NCBI GenBank assembly: GCA_002280485.1
Contig: NCED01000035.1
Span: 1-46,248, forward strand
Origin: Caulobacterales bacterium 32-69-10
GTDB taxonomy: Bacteria; Pseudomonadota; Alphaproteobacteria; Caulobacterales; Caulobacteraceae
Direction: 5' to 3'
DNA length: 46,248 bases
The translations under genes were made by a program, and so were the position numbers. Shown in pieces: positions 31,619-40,416 of this stretch; within the stretch, counting starts at the first letter, position 1, and the number at the start of each line of letters is the position of its first letter. The notes under the pieces are model-generated. The model saw only the letters and a program-made list of their open reading frames with translations, was not told where the DNA came from and searched no databases.

Positions 31619-32263
31619 ATGCCCGATAAAGCCGCAGACGCCCCCCGCTGGCGACGCCGCAAGACGGCGCGGCCCGCCGAGATCGTGGCCGCGGCGATGG
31701 ATGTCTTCGCCGAGAAGGGCTTCGCCGCCGCCCGGCTGGAGGACGTGGCCGCCAGGGCAGGGGTCTCCAAGGCGGCGCTCTATCTCTATTTCGAGACCAA
31801 GACGGACCTGTTCCGCGCGGTGGTGAACGAGGCGGTGAGCCCCAGGCTCGACCAGGCCCGCATGCTGGCGGCGGTCGACGGCCAGCCCCTGGCGACAACC
31901 GTGCCGGCCCTGCTGGGCTTGATCGCCGGCGTGGCCCAGGGCACGCGCATCGGAGCGGTGGCCAAGATGGTAATCGGCGAGAGCCGCAACTTCCCCGACC
32001 TGGCCCAGGTCTGGCACGATCAGCTGGTGTCCCAGGCCCTGGGAATCCTCACCGCCCTCATCGCCCGGGCCCAGGCCCGCGGCGAGGCCCGGGAGGGCGA
32101 TCCGCGCCTCTACGCTGTTTCGCTGATGGGGCCGATGCTGGCCGGCATCCTGTGGCGCGAGGTTTTCGAGCCGGTCGGGGCCGCGCCCATCGACCTGTCC
32201 GCCCTGGCCGCGCAGCAGGCGCAGACCTTCCTGCAAGGCGTGATCTTGAAGGAGGCGGCATGA
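31619..32263 (+). CDS. TetR-family repressor of the ABC export operon
   Basis: 214 aa. HTH: IVAAAMDVFAEKGFAAARLEDVAARAGVSKAALYLYFETKTDLF. The larger C-terminal ligand domain has MLAGILWREVFEPVG, as in the TetR_C group next to YbhGFSR-like exporters. Its stop overlaps the adaptor ATG (ATGA). Confidence 0.9.
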   Translation: MPDKAADAPRWRRRKTARPAEIVAAAMDVFAEKGFAAARLEDVAARAGVSKAALYLYFETKTDLFRAVVNEAVSPRLDQARMLAAVDGQPLATTVPALLGLIAGVAQGTRIGAVAKMVIGESRNFPDLAQVWHDQLVSQALGILTALIARAQARGEAREGDPRLYAVSLMGPMLAGILWREVFEPVGAAPIDLSALAAQQAQTFLQGVILKEAA

Positions 32264-33186
32264 AGCCCCCCATCCGCCTGATCGGCGTCGCGGCGGCGGC
32301 GGCGGTGGCCGGCGGCCTCTTGTGGCTGGCCTGGAAGCCGCGTGCTGGCGAGGACCTGCGCCTCTCGGGCTATGTCGAGGGCGAGAGCCTGTACCTGGCC
32401 GCCCGTGGACAGAGGGTCGAGGCGGGCCAGGCCCTGTTCAGCCTCGACGCGCGCCAGGTCGGGGCCCAGACCGACCAGCGGCGGGCCGAGATCGTCCAGG
32501 CCGGGGCTCAGGTCGCCGCGGCGCGGGCCGACTACGACCGGGCCAGGGCCGCGGCGGAGTCCGCCCGGGCGCTCGCCGTCGACGCCGCCAGCGTCGCGGC
32601 GCGCTACAGCCGCATGAAGCGGGAAGACCCGGGCACGGTGGCCACCCAGGACGTGGAGCGCGCTCAGGCGAACGCCGCCAGCACCGCCGCCCAGGCCCGG
32701 GCCGCGGCCGAACAGGCCAAGGGGGCGGCCGCGCAGGTGGCGGCGGCGCAGGCGCGGGTCAGCCAAGGGCGCGCCGGCCTGGCCGACATCGGCGTGCGCG
32801 CCGACCAGCTGGCGCCCCGCGCGCCGGGGCCGGCCCGGGTGGAGGAGGTCTATTTCCAGACCGGCGAATGGGCCAACGCCAATCAGCCGATCCTCAGCCT
32901 GTTGCCCGACGACCGGATCAAGCTGCGCTTCTTCGTGCCGCAGGGTCAGGTTTCGGCCTATCGGCCGGGCGCGAAGGTGCGGTTCTCCTGCGACGGCTGC
33001 GGGGCCGAGCGGGGGGCGACCATCGCCTATGTCGCGCCGCGCCCCGAGTTCACCCCGCCGGTGATCTACAGCCGCCAGACCCGCGACCGGCTGGTGTTCC
33101 TGGTCGAGGCCAGGCCGGCCGATCCGGCCAACCTGACCCCCGGCCTGCCGGTGGATGTGGTCCCGCTCGGCGGAGCGGCCAGGTGA
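32260..33186 (+). CDS. HlyD-family adaptor, lipoyl half apparently shortened
   Basis: 308 aa. One N-terminal membrane anchor, then GYVEGESLYLAA running straight into RGQRVEAGQALFSLD. Homologues have about 11-14 residues (PVxGxV-type strand) between these, so part of the first lipoyl half is missing in frame. A long coiled hairpin rich in Ala/Gln follows (about 65-175), then RVEEVYFQTGEWANANQPILSLL and a beta-barrel end. Acts with the next two genes in export; the deletion may affect assembly. Confidence 0.85.
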   Translation: MKPPIRLIGVAAAAAVAGGLLWLAWKPRAGEDLRLSGYVEGESLYLAARGQRVEAGQALFSLDARQVGAQTDQRRAEIVQAGAQVAAARADYDRARAAAESARALAVDAASVAARYSRMKREDPGTVATQDVERAQANAASTAAQARAAAEQAKGAAAQVAAAQARVSQGRAGLADIGVRADQLAPRAPGPARVEEVYFQTGEWANANQPILSLLPDDRIKLRFFVPQGQVSAYRPGAKVRFSCDGCGAERGATIAYVAPRPEFTPPVIYSRQTRDRLVFLVEARPADPANLTPGLPVDVVPLGGAAR

Positions 33187-34094
33187 GCCTGGCCATCGAC
33201 GTGCGCGGGCTGAACAAGAGCTTCGGCCCCAAGCACGTGGTGAAGGACGTCTCCATCCAGGTCGAGGAAGGGCGCATCTGCGGCTTCCTTGGCCCCAACG
33301 GCTCCGGCAAGACCACGACGCTGCGCATGCTGTGCGGCCTGCTGAAGCCGGACTCCGGGGAGGGGACCTGCCTCGGCTTCGACATCCGGCGTCAGAGCAA
33401 TGAGATCAAGCGCGGCGCCGGCTATATGACCCAGAGGTTCTCGCTCTACGAGGACCTGACCATCGAGGAGAACCTGGCTTTCACCGCCCGCATCTACGGC
33501 CTGGACCGGCGGCGCGAGCGGGTGGAGGCGGCGCTGGAACGGCTCGGCCTGACGGCGCGGCGCCGGCAGCTGGCGGGCGAGCTTTCCGGGGGATGGAAGC
33601 AGAGGCTGGCGCTCGCCGCCTGCACCCTGCACCAACCCCGGCTGCTGTTGCTGGACGAGCCGACCGCCGGGGTCGATCCGAAGGCGCGGCGGGATTTCTG
33701 GGACGAGATCCACGCCCTGGCCGCCCAGGGCCTGACCGTTCTGGTCTCCACCCACTACATGGACGAGGCCGAGCGTTGCCACGAGATCGGCTATATCCTG
33801 AACGGTCGGCTGATCGCCCGCGGCACGGCGCAATCGATCATCGCTGACTCCCGGCTGATCACCTTCCGCGCCGAAGGTCCGGGCGCGGATCATCTGGCCG
33901 GCGAGCTGGAGGCCCGGCCCGGCGTGCTCACCGCCACGGCCTTCGGCCAGGCCCTGCATGTCAGCGGGACGGATCGGGGCGCCCTGGAAAGCTCCATCAC
34001 GCCTTATCGCCGCGAGCCGCTGCAGTGGACCGAAGTCGCGCCGACGCTCGAGGACGTCTTCATCCGCCTGATGGCGACCGAGGAGGCCCCCTGA
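33183..34094 (+). CDS. ABC exporter ATPase (single-domain)
   Basis: 303 aa. Walker A GPNGSGKTTT, signature LSGGWKQR, Walker B LLLLDEPTAGVDP and H-loop STHYMDEAE. GTG start overlaps the adaptor stop (GTGA). E. coli YbhF, its nearest functional relative, has two fused ATPase domains; this one has a single domain, so it should act as a homodimer. Confidence 0.92.
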   Translation: MSLAIDVRGLNKSFGPKHVVKDVSIQVEEGRICGFLGPNGSGKTTTLRMLCGLLKPDSGEGTCLGFDIRRQSNEIKRGAGYMTQRFSLYEDLTIEENLAFTARIYGLDRRRERVEAALERLGLTARRRQLAGELSGGWKQRLALAACTLHQPRLLLLDEPTAGVDPKARRDFWDEIHALAAQGLTVLVSTHYMDEAERCHEIGYILNGRLIARGTAQSIIADSRLITFRAEGPGADHLAGELEARPGVLTATAFGQALHVSGTDRGALESSITPYRREPLQWTEVAPTLEDVFIRLMATEEAP

Positions 34095-35236
34095 TGGACG
34101 CCTTCTCGCCGACGCGCGTCCTGGCGGTGCTGGCCAAGGAGTTCACCCAGCTCAGCCGCGACCGGCTGACCTACGCCATGATCCTGGTCATGCCGATCGT
34201 GCAGCTGCTGCTGTTCGGCTACGCCATCAACAACGACCCCCGCCACCTGCCCACCGCCGTGCTGGTGCACGACCAGGGGACCCTCTCCCGCTCGGTCCTC
34301 TCCAGCCTGCACAACAGCGGCTATTTTGATCTCGCCCACGTGGCCCGCAGCCCCGCCGAGCTCGACCGGCTGATGGCGAGCGGGCAGGTGCAGTTCGCGG
34401 TCACCATCCCCGGCGACTTCACGCGAAGGGTGGTGCGCGGCGACAGGGCCCAGGTGCTGGTCGAGGCCGACGCCTCCGACCCCGCCGCCACGGGCGGGGC
34501 CGTGGCCGCGCTCGCCGCCCTGCCGGCCGAGGCCCTGCGCCACGACCTGAGGGGCGCGCTTGGCCCGCGCCAGGAGGCGAAGCCGCCGTTCGAGGTGGTG
34601 ATCCACCGCCGCTACAACCCGGAGATCATCACGGCCTACAACATCGTGCCCGGGTTGCTGGGGGTGATCCTGTCGATGACCCTGGTGATGATGACCTCGC
34701 TCGGCGTCACCCGCGAGCGGGAGCGAGGCACGATGGAAAGCCTGCTCGCCACGCCCGTGCGCCCCATCGAGGTGATGGTCGGCAAGCTGGCGCCCTATGT
34801 GGCGGTGGGGCTGGTCCAGACCCTGGTGGTGCTGACCCTGGCGCGGGCCCTGTTCCACGTCCCCATGGCCCAGACGGTGGGGTCGTGGGGGGCGCTGGCC
34901 GCAGGCGTCGGGCTGTTCATCGTCGGCAGCCTCGCCCTCGGCTTCCTGATCTCGACGGCGGCGCGGACCCAGCTGCAGGCCATGCAGCTGTCGTTCTTCT
35001 ACATCCTGCCGTCGATCCTGCTCTCAGGCTTCGCCTTCCCCTTTCGGGGCATGCCGGGATGGGCGCAGGCCATCGGCTCATGCCTGCCGGTCACCCACTT
35101 CCTTCGGGTGGTGCGCGGGACGCTGTTGAAGGACGTTGGCCTGACCGGCCTCGCCCCCAGCCTGGCGGCGCTGGGGGCGTTCCTGGTGGTCATCGCCACC
35201 CTGGCGATGCTGCGCTACCGGACGACGCTGGACTGA
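34094..35236 (+). CDS. ABC-2 type export permease
   Basis: 380 aa. N-terminal helix, a large extracytoplasmic domain (about 45-180), then five helices with RERERGTMESLLATPVRPIEVM and the conserved FPFRGMPGWAQAIG near the end. Overlaps the ATPase stop by one base (TGATG). Ybh-type operons carry two permeases (S and R); only one is here, so it may form a homodimer. Confidence 0.92.
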   Translation: MDAFSPTRVLAVLAKEFTQLSRDRLTYAMILVMPIVQLLLFGYAINNDPRHLPTAVLVHDQGTLSRSVLSSLHNSGYFDLAHVARSPAELDRLMASGQVQFAVTIPGDFTRRVVRGDRAQVLVEADASDPAATGGAVAALAALPAEALRHDLRGALGPRQEAKPPFEVVIHRRYNPEIITAYNIVPGLLGVILSMTLVMMTSLGVTRERERGTMESLLATPVRPIEVMVGKLAPYVAVGLVQTLVVLTLARALFHVPMAQTVGSWGALAAGVGLFIVGSLALGFLISTAARTQLQAMQLSFFYILPSILLSGFAFPFRGMPGWAQAIGSCLPVTHFLRVVRGTLLKDVGLTGLAPSLAALGAFLVVIATLAMLRYRTTLD

Positions 35237-35239
35237 CGG

Positions 35240-35884
35240 CTAGTTCGCGCCGCCGAGGCCCGGGCCGCCGGTCAGCTTGTCGCCCTTGTTGGCGTTGTCG
35301 AGGTCGGCGGCGTGTTCGGTATGGGTCTGAACCACCTTGGAGACCTCGTCGGCGAAGGCCTTGAGCGGGGCTTCGGAGCCCACCTCCTTGTAGCCGTTCA
35401 TCAGCAGCAGCATCTCGTGGTGGGCCATGCGCTGCTGGCCGATATAGCGGGCGTCGAAGTCCGCATCGGGGGCGCCGCGCAGATTGTCGAGCATGCCCTT
35501 GCGCCGCTCGTCGAGCTCGGTCGGCAAGGTCCCCTGCACCTGGCCGCTGGCGATCAGCGACTTCAGCTTGTCGGAGCTCTTGGTGTGGTCCGCGATCATC
35601 ATGGTCGCGAACGCCTTGACCTTGGGGTTCTTGGCCCGTGTCAGGGCCATGTTGGCGGCCTGGATCTCGTACATGTCGCCCATGGCCGCATCGCGCAGGA
35701 AGACGTCGGTGGAGAGGGCCCCGACCGCGGCGGTTCCGACCCCGGTTCCGGCTGCGGCGACGTCCTGGGCGACGTTGACAGGCTGGTTGGTCTGGTCGGC
35801 CGCGGCGCCGTCGACCTTCTGGCCACAGGCGACGAGCGCGAGCGAAGCGACGGCGACCGTCGCGAAAAACATCTTTTGAGACAT
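35240..35884 (-). CDS. DUF4142 lipoprotein
   Basis: 214 aa. Lipoprotein signal with LALVACG, then the DUF4142 ferritin-like helical bundle (FLRDAAMGDMYEIQAANMAL, FATMMIADHTKSSDKL, MAHHEMLLLMNGY). Commonly stress-induced in Alphaproteobacteria, in line with the EcfG-type promoter upstream. ATG 35884 begins the signal. Convergent with the permease gene, 3 bases apart. Confidence 0.88.
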   Translation of the reverse strand: MSQKMFFATVAVASLALVACGQKVDGAAADQTNQPVNVAQDVAAAGTGVGTAAVGALSTDVFLRDAAMGDMYEIQAANMALTRAKNPKVKAFATMMIADHTKSSDKLKSLIASGQVQGTLPTELDERRKGMLDNLRGAPDADFDARYIGQQRMAHHEMLLLMNGYKEVGSEAPLKAFADEVSKVVQTHTEHAADLDNANKGDKLTGGPGLGGAN

Positions 35885-35916
35885 GTGGTTGGCTCCCCTG
35901 AAAAGGCTACCCCCAC

Positions 35917-35942
35917 AACCGCGGCGGAGGGTCGGGAGTTCC
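35917..35942 (-). promoter_or_regulatory. Candidate EcfG (general stress) promoter
   Basis: On the minus strand GGAAC (35942-35938), 17 bases, then GGTT (35920-35917), close to the alphaproteobacterial consensus GGAAC-N16/17-CGTT. It lies 33 bases upstream of the DUF4142 ATG. Confidence 0.5.
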
Positions 35943-36031
35943 GAATGGGGACACGGCGCCTGAAACACGGCTGCAACGCGCTACGCCCAGCCTGAATCTT
36001 CTGTAAGGTTCACGTGCGGCGGGGGGGCGGC

Positions 36032-37348
36032 ATGGCGCAGGCCACGGGACTGGACCGGACCTTGTTGGGACGCTTCGGGGTCAAGCCGGGCGAGGGCAGG
36101 GCATTGCTGCTCGCCTTCGGCTACTTCTTCTTCCTTCTGGCCACCTACTACGTGCTGCGCCCGGTGCGCGACGAGATGGGGGTGAGGAGCGGGGTCAGGA
36201 ACCTGCCCTGGCTGTTCACCGGCACCTTCGTGGTCAGCCTGGCGATCGCCCCACTCTATGCGGCCCTGGTGGCGCGGATGAAGCGCGCCCGCTTCATCCC
36301 GCTGATCTACAGCTTCCTGATCCTCAACATCCTGGCCTTCTGGGTCTGCCTCTCGGGCGGGATCGCGGTCGAGACGGCGGCCATGGTGTTCTTCGTCTGG
36401 CTGACGGTGTTCTCGGTCTTCGCGGTGTCGGTGTTCTGGTCGTTCATGGCCGACCTGTTCGTCTCCGAGCAGGCCAAGCGGCTCTATCCCGTCATCGCCG
36501 CCGGCGGCTCGCTGGGCGGCTTCGCCGGCTCGGCCACGGTCACCGCCCTGGCGCGGCTGGTCGGGCCGGCCAACCTGCTGCTGATCGCCGCCGTGCTGCT
36601 GTCGGCCGCGCTGGCCTGCGCCGTGGCGCTCGACAAGGTGGCGGTGAAGGCGGAGACGCCGGCCAGGGCCGCGGAGGCCGAGACGCGGCTGGGCGGAAGC
36701 TGGTGGGACGGCCTCGTCACCCTCGTTCGCTCGCCCTATCTGGCCGGCATCGCCCTGTGGGTCTTCGCCCTCTCGCTGACCGCCGCCATCGCCTACAACA
36801 CCCAGGCCGACATCGTCAGCCGCGCCAGCCTCGACACCGGGGTGCGCACCCAGATCTTCGGGGCGGTGGACCTGGCCACCAACCTGCTGCAGCCCATCGT
36901 GCAGATCCTGATCACCCGCTGGCTGCTGCAGAAGGCGGGGGTGGGGATCACGCTCGGGATGGTGGCCCTGGTGTTCGTGGTCGGCTTCCTGGCCTTCGCC
37001 GCCCAGCCGGTGCTGGGGGTGCTGGTCGCCTTCATGATCGCCCAGCGCACCGGCCAGTTCGCCCTGTCCAACCCGGCGCGGGAGGCCCTGTTCACGGTCG
37101 TGGACCGGGAAGACAAGTACAAGGCCAAGAACGTCATCGACAACGCGGTCTTCCGCGGCTCGGACGTGGTGAACGCCTGGATCTTCAACCTGATGCACTT
37201 CGGCGCCGGTCTCAGCCTGTCGGCGATCGCCCTGATCGGCGCGCCCATCGCCGCAGGCTGGTTCGCCCTGTCGCTGGCCCTGGGCCGCGCCCAGGCGCGC
37301 AAGGCCGGCGAGCCCGTTTCCCAACCCCTGGCCGCCCAAGGAGCCTGA
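36032..37348 (+). CDS. ATP/ADP-translocase-like MFS carrier
   Basis: 438 aa, about 12 helices. FGYFFFLLATYYVLRPVRDEMG and FWSFMADLFVSEQAKRLYPVIAAGGSLGG resemble the NTP/NDP exchange transporter (Tlc) family, better known from intracellular bacteria but also found in free-living ones. Nucleotide transport is not shown for such free-living members. ATG 36032 follows a G-rich ribosome site; in-frame GTG 36014 is possible. Followed after one base by the aldo/keto reductase. Confidence 0.8.
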   Translation: MAQATGLDRTLLGRFGVKPGEGRALLLAFGYFFFLLATYYVLRPVRDEMGVRSGVRNLPWLFTGTFVVSLAIAPLYAALVARMKRARFIPLIYSFLILNILAFWVCLSGGIAVETAAMVFFVWLTVFSVFAVSVFWSFMADLFVSEQAKRLYPVIAAGGSLGGFAGSATVTALARLVGPANLLLIAAVLLSAALACAVALDKVAVKAETPARAAEAETRLGGSWWDGLVTLVRSPYLAGIALWVFALSLTAAIAYNTQADIVSRASLDTGVRTQIFGAVDLATNLLQPIVQILITRWLLQKAGVGITLGMVALVFVVGFLAFAAQPVLGVLVAFMIAQRTGQFALSNPAREALFTVVDREDKYKAKNVIDNAVFRGSDVVNAWIFNLMHFGAGLSLSAIALIGAPIAAGWFALSLALGRAQARKAGEPVSQPLAAQGA

Positions 37349-37349
37349 C

Positions 37350-38297
37350 ATGACGGCGTTCGACCTCGACGCGCTTTCCCGCCGCAACCTGATCGCCGGC
37401 GCCGGCGCCGCCGGGCTGGCCGCGACCCTGCCGAGCCTGGCCTCGGCGGCCGCCGCGGCAGGACCGATCCTGACCAAGCCCATCCCGGTGTCGGGCGAGC
37501 GGATGCCGGTGATCGGGATCGGCACGGCGATCATCTTCGACTTCCAGAACGACCCGGCCAAGCTGGCCGAGCGCAAGGCGGTCGTGACCAACATGGTCGC
37601 CGGCGGCGCCAAGCTGATCGACACCGCGCCGTCGTATGGCAACGCCGAGGTGATCGTCGGCGAGGTGGTCGCCGACCTGAAGGTGCGCGACAAGCTGTTC
37701 CTGGCCACCAAGGTCCCGGCCCAGGCGGCGCGGGACACCAAGGAGGCGTCGCTGGCCGCGTCTCAGCAGCGGATGCGGACCGACCGGTTCGACCTGATGC
37801 AGGCGTGGAACGTCTCGGACGCCAACCTCGACCTCACGCAGCTGCGCGAGTGGAAGGCGGCGGGCAAGTGCCGCTACTGGGGCATCACCTCTTCGTTCGA
37901 CACGGCCTATCCGGCCTTGATCCAGGTGCTGCGGCGCGAGAGGCCCGACTTCTTCCAGATCAACTATTCCCTCGGCGACCGGGACGCGGAGGCCCAGCTG
38001 CTGCCCGTGGCCCAGGAGGTTGGCTGCGCGGTGCTGACCAACCTGCCGTTCGGCCGCAACTCGCTGTTCGCCAAGACCCGTGGCATGGCCCTGCCGGGCT
38101 GGGCGGCCGAGATCGGGGCCACCAGCTGGGCGCAGGTGTTCCTGAAGTTCCTGGTCAGCCACCCGGCGGTGACGGCGGTGATCCCCGGCACCGACAAGCC
38201 GGAATATATGCTCGACAACTTGGCCGCCGGCCGCGGCCCCATGCCCGACGCGGCGATGCGCCGGCGCATGGTCGAGTGGTGGACGTCGCTGGCTTAG
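37350..38297 (+). CDS. Tat-exported aldo/keto reductase-like protein
   Basis: 315 aa. Twin-arginine signal SRRNLIAGAG (residues 10-19) ending near ASAAAAAGP. The AKR barrel has LIDTAPSYGNAE (Asp and Tyr) and LATKVP (Lys). The fourth catalytic residue, His in DLLQxHN-type motifs, appears as Trp in DLMQAWN. It may have altered activity. Paired with the upstream carrier gene (1-base gap). Confidence 0.85.
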   Translation: MTAFDLDALSRRNLIAGAGAAGLAATLPSLASAAAAAGPILTKPIPVSGERMPVIGIGTAIIFDFQNDPAKLAERKAVVTNMVAGGAKLIDTAPSYGNAEVIVGEVVADLKVRDKLFLATKVPAQAARDTKEASLAASQQRMRTDRFDLMQAWNVSDANLDLTQLREWKAAGKCRYWGITSSFDTAYPALIQVLRRERPDFFQINYSLGDRDAEAQLLPVAQEVGCAVLTNLPFGRNSLFAKTRGMALPGWAAEIGATSWAQVFLKFLVSHPAVTAVIPGTDKPEYMLDNLAAGRGPMPDAAMRRRMVEWWTSLA

Positions 38298-38311
38298 GCG
38301 CCCACCAAAGC

Positions 38312-38439
38312 CGTCATCCTCCGGTCGCCCCAGGGCGATCCGGGGGACCCAAGCCCCATTGAGATCAGACCAGGCGTCGTGTGAGCCGAGCCCTCGCTTG
38401 GGTCCCCCGGACCGCGCTTCGCGCGGCCGGAGGATGACG
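38312..38439. repeat. Long nested inverted repeat (intergenic hairpin element)
   Basis: Outer arms 38312-38324 and 38427-38439 (13 bp, exact) and inner arms 38340-38353 and 38397-38410 (14 bp, exact). Ends of the GTCATCCTCCGG type resemble the element at 22012, and the GGGACCCA core resembles that at 25011. Located between convergent genes, so it may terminate both. Confidence 0.8.
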
Positions 38440-38455
38440 AGAAAAGAGAGCGGAG

Positions 38456-39286
38456 CTACCCCCGCATCATCGGCAGAAGGGTGTTGGCGCTGGTGCCGCG
38501 CCGGGCGAATTCGGCTTCCCACTGCGCCGAGTTGCGGCGCAGCTCGGCCTGGTCGGGCAGGCCGCCGTCGCGGGTCAGGATCACCCGGTTGTCGAGCTTC
38601 ATGTTGATGAAGTCGCCGAACACCGCCTGGTAGGTCGCGGACTCGTAGTCGTAGAGGCCGCTCGACGACCAGGTGTTGGCCACCAGCACGCCCCGGGGCG
38701 CCATGATCGCCTTGACCTCCTGCAGGAACTCCCGGGTCAGCATGTGCTCGGGGATGTAGTCGCTCTCGAAGGCGTCGAGCATGATCAGGTCGTACTTCTG
38801 CTTCGACCGGCCGGCGCGCTTGATGAAGACGCGCCCGTCCTCGATCGCGACCCGGGTGTTGGCCGTGGGCTTGAAGCCGAAGTAGCGGCGCGCCACCTTG
38901 TCGACGGCGCCGTCGAGCTCGACCACGTCCATCTTGGCGTTCGGGACCAGTTCCTGCAGCGCCGAGGGCAGGGTGCCGCCGCCGAGGCCGACCACCAGGA
39001 TGCGCTTGGGCGCCGGGTTGGCGTAGAGGCCGGCCAGCATGAGCTGGGCGTATTCGAACACCAGCCGGTCCGGGTTCGACACCAGCATGCAGGACTCGCG
39101 CCCGAGGCCCCGGCGGGCGCGGAACAGCAGGCACCGTTCGTCGCCCTCCTGGGTGACGAAGATGTTGCGGTAGAGCGAGCGCTCCTCATGCAGGGTGTTG
39201 TTCTGTCGGGCGGCCATCACCGGCAGGGCGACCGCCACGGCGCCGATGGCGGCCGCGGATAGGAGCAGGGCGTGCAGGCGCTTCAT
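38456..39286 (-). CDS. Spermidine-synthase-like methyltransferase-fold protein
   Basis: 276 aa. N-terminal signal or anchor (ALLLSAAAIGAVAVALPVMAA), then a spermidine-synthase fold: LLVVGLGGGTLP-type loop (ILVVGLGGGTLP), VELDGAVDKVA, IEDGRVF and LIMLDAFESDYIPEHM. It lies 10 bases after a membrane gene that is fused to such domains in other bacteria. True polyamine synthesis is doubtful given the signal; function open. Confidence 0.8.
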   Translation of the reverse strand: MKRLHALLLSAAAIGAVAVALPVMAARQNNTLHEERSLYRNIFVTQEGDERCLLFRARRGLGRESCMLVSNPDRLVFEYAQLMLAGLYANPAPKRILVVGLGGGTLPSALQELVPNAKMDVVELDGAVDKVARRYFGFKPTANTRVAIEDGRVFIKRAGRSKQKYDLIMLDAFESDYIPEHMLTREFLQEVKAIMAPRGVLVANTWSSSGLYDYESATYQAVFGDFINMKLDNRVILTRDGGLPDQAELRRNSAQWEAEFARRGTSANTLLPMMRG

Positions 39287-39296
39287 CGGTCGTGCC

Positions 39297-39923
39297 TCAA
39301 GCTTTGTTGCGGGTGGCCAGGGCGCCGGCTGCCGCTAGCAGCACGGAGATGGCGATGCCGGCCAGGAGGATCTGGTTCACCTCGAACCACAGCACCAGAT
39401 AGAACGAGGTCATCAGGGTGCCGGCGCTCGAGCCGACGGTGGAGACGAAATAGAGGTAGCCGGCGCTGCGGCCCGAAGTCGCCTCGTCGCGCACGATCAG
39501 CCGCACCGCGTAGGGCGACACCATGCCCGACAGGATCGCCGGGATGAAGAACAGGGCGAAACAGGTCAGAAGCGAGCCCATGCGCGGGTCGCCCGTGTGG
39601 TCGAAGATGGCGTTCAGGACGAGGTCGCCGAGCAGCACGACGGGCAGGGTGGCCAGGGCCGCGGCGGCCAGGATGCCGCACAGCCTGTGCACCGTGGCGC
39701 CGCTGCGCGACCAGATGCCGCCCAGCAGGTAGCCGATGGCCAGGCCCAGCATGAAGACGAAGATCACCGCCCCCCAGACGTAGATCGAGGAGCCGAAGAA
39801 GGGCGCGATCAGCCGGCCGCCGATCAGCTCGACCACCATGACCAGGAATCCGGACCAGCCGGCGACGGCGTAGCACCACGGAGCGGAACGCGCGGTCGTC
39901 CCCGTCGGGGCGTCGATGGTCAT
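39297..39923 (-). CDS. Multi-helix membrane partner of the synthase-like protein
   Basis: 208 aa, about six helices. FLVMVVELIGGRLIAPFFGSSIYVWGAVI and VSPYAVRLIVRDEATSGRSAGYLYFVSTVGSSAGTL are the membrane half of the fused MFS/spermidine-synthase family. Here the two halves are separate genes in one operon. ATG 39923 gives MTIDAPTGTT. Confidence 0.82.
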   Translation of the reverse strand: MTIDAPTGTTARSAPWCYAVAGWSGFLVMVVELIGGRLIAPFFGSSIYVWGAVIFVFMLGLAIGYLLGGIWSRSGATVHRLCGILAAAALATLPVVLLGDLVLNAIFDHTGDPRMGSLLTCFALFFIPAILSGMVSPYAVRLIVRDEATSGRSAGYLYFVSTVGSSAGTLMTSFYLVLWFEVNQILLAGIAISVLLAAAGALATRNKA

Positions 39924-39988
39924 AGGCTGGCGTTCCCTGTCCCGTTTGGCCGCACTGTAGCCGTTCGGCGGGCAGGGCCGCCAGCCGC

Positions 39989-40393
39989 CTATTTCTTGGC
40001 AGGGCCTTTGAGGGTGTTCAGATAGGCCACGACGTTCTGGCGCTGCTCCGGGTTGGCCAGCTTGACCACCATGAAGGTGCCGGGAACCATGCCCTGGGCG
40101 TTGGCCAGGAAGGCGTCCAGCTTGGGCGCGGTCCAGGTCTGGCCGGAGGACTTGAGCGCCGGGGAGTACTTGAAGCCCGGGACGCTGGCCGCCTTGCGCC
40201 CGACCACGCCGGCGAGGACGGGCCCGGGGTGCGGCTTGCCGTCGTCGACGGCCACATGGCAGACGCCGCACATCGTCTTGAAGGTGGCTTCGCCCTTGGC
40301 GGCGTCCCCGGGGACCGCGGGGCCGGCGGCCGCGTGGGCGAGGACGGGAAGGGCGGCGGCCGCGAGGCCGAGGATCAGGTGGCGCAGGGTCAT
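39989..40393 (-). CDS. Periplasmic class I cytochrome c
   Basis: 134 aa. Signal peptide (LILGLAAAALPVLAHA), haem site CGVCH, and distal Met ligand in QGMVPGTFM. KYSPALKSSGQTWTAPKLDAFL is the usual helix region of small cytochromes c (c550/c552). It lies 23 bases after a decayed cytochrome gene, so they once formed an operon. Confidence 0.93.
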   Translation of the reverse strand: MTLRHLILGLAAAALPVLAHAAAGPAVPGDAAKGEATFKTMCGVCHVAVDDGKPHPGPVLAGVVGRKAASVPGFKYSPALKSSGQTWTAPKLDAFLANAQGMVPGTFMVVKLANPEQRQNVVAYLNTLKGPAKK

Positions 40394-40416
40394 CGGATGT
40401 TTCCTCTTATTGTTGT

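Noticed and set aside
37212..39134. 640-codon open frame spanning antisense to the reductase and in another frame of the synthase gene
   Set aside because: Crosses a hairpin repeat and two unrelated genes; no family features.
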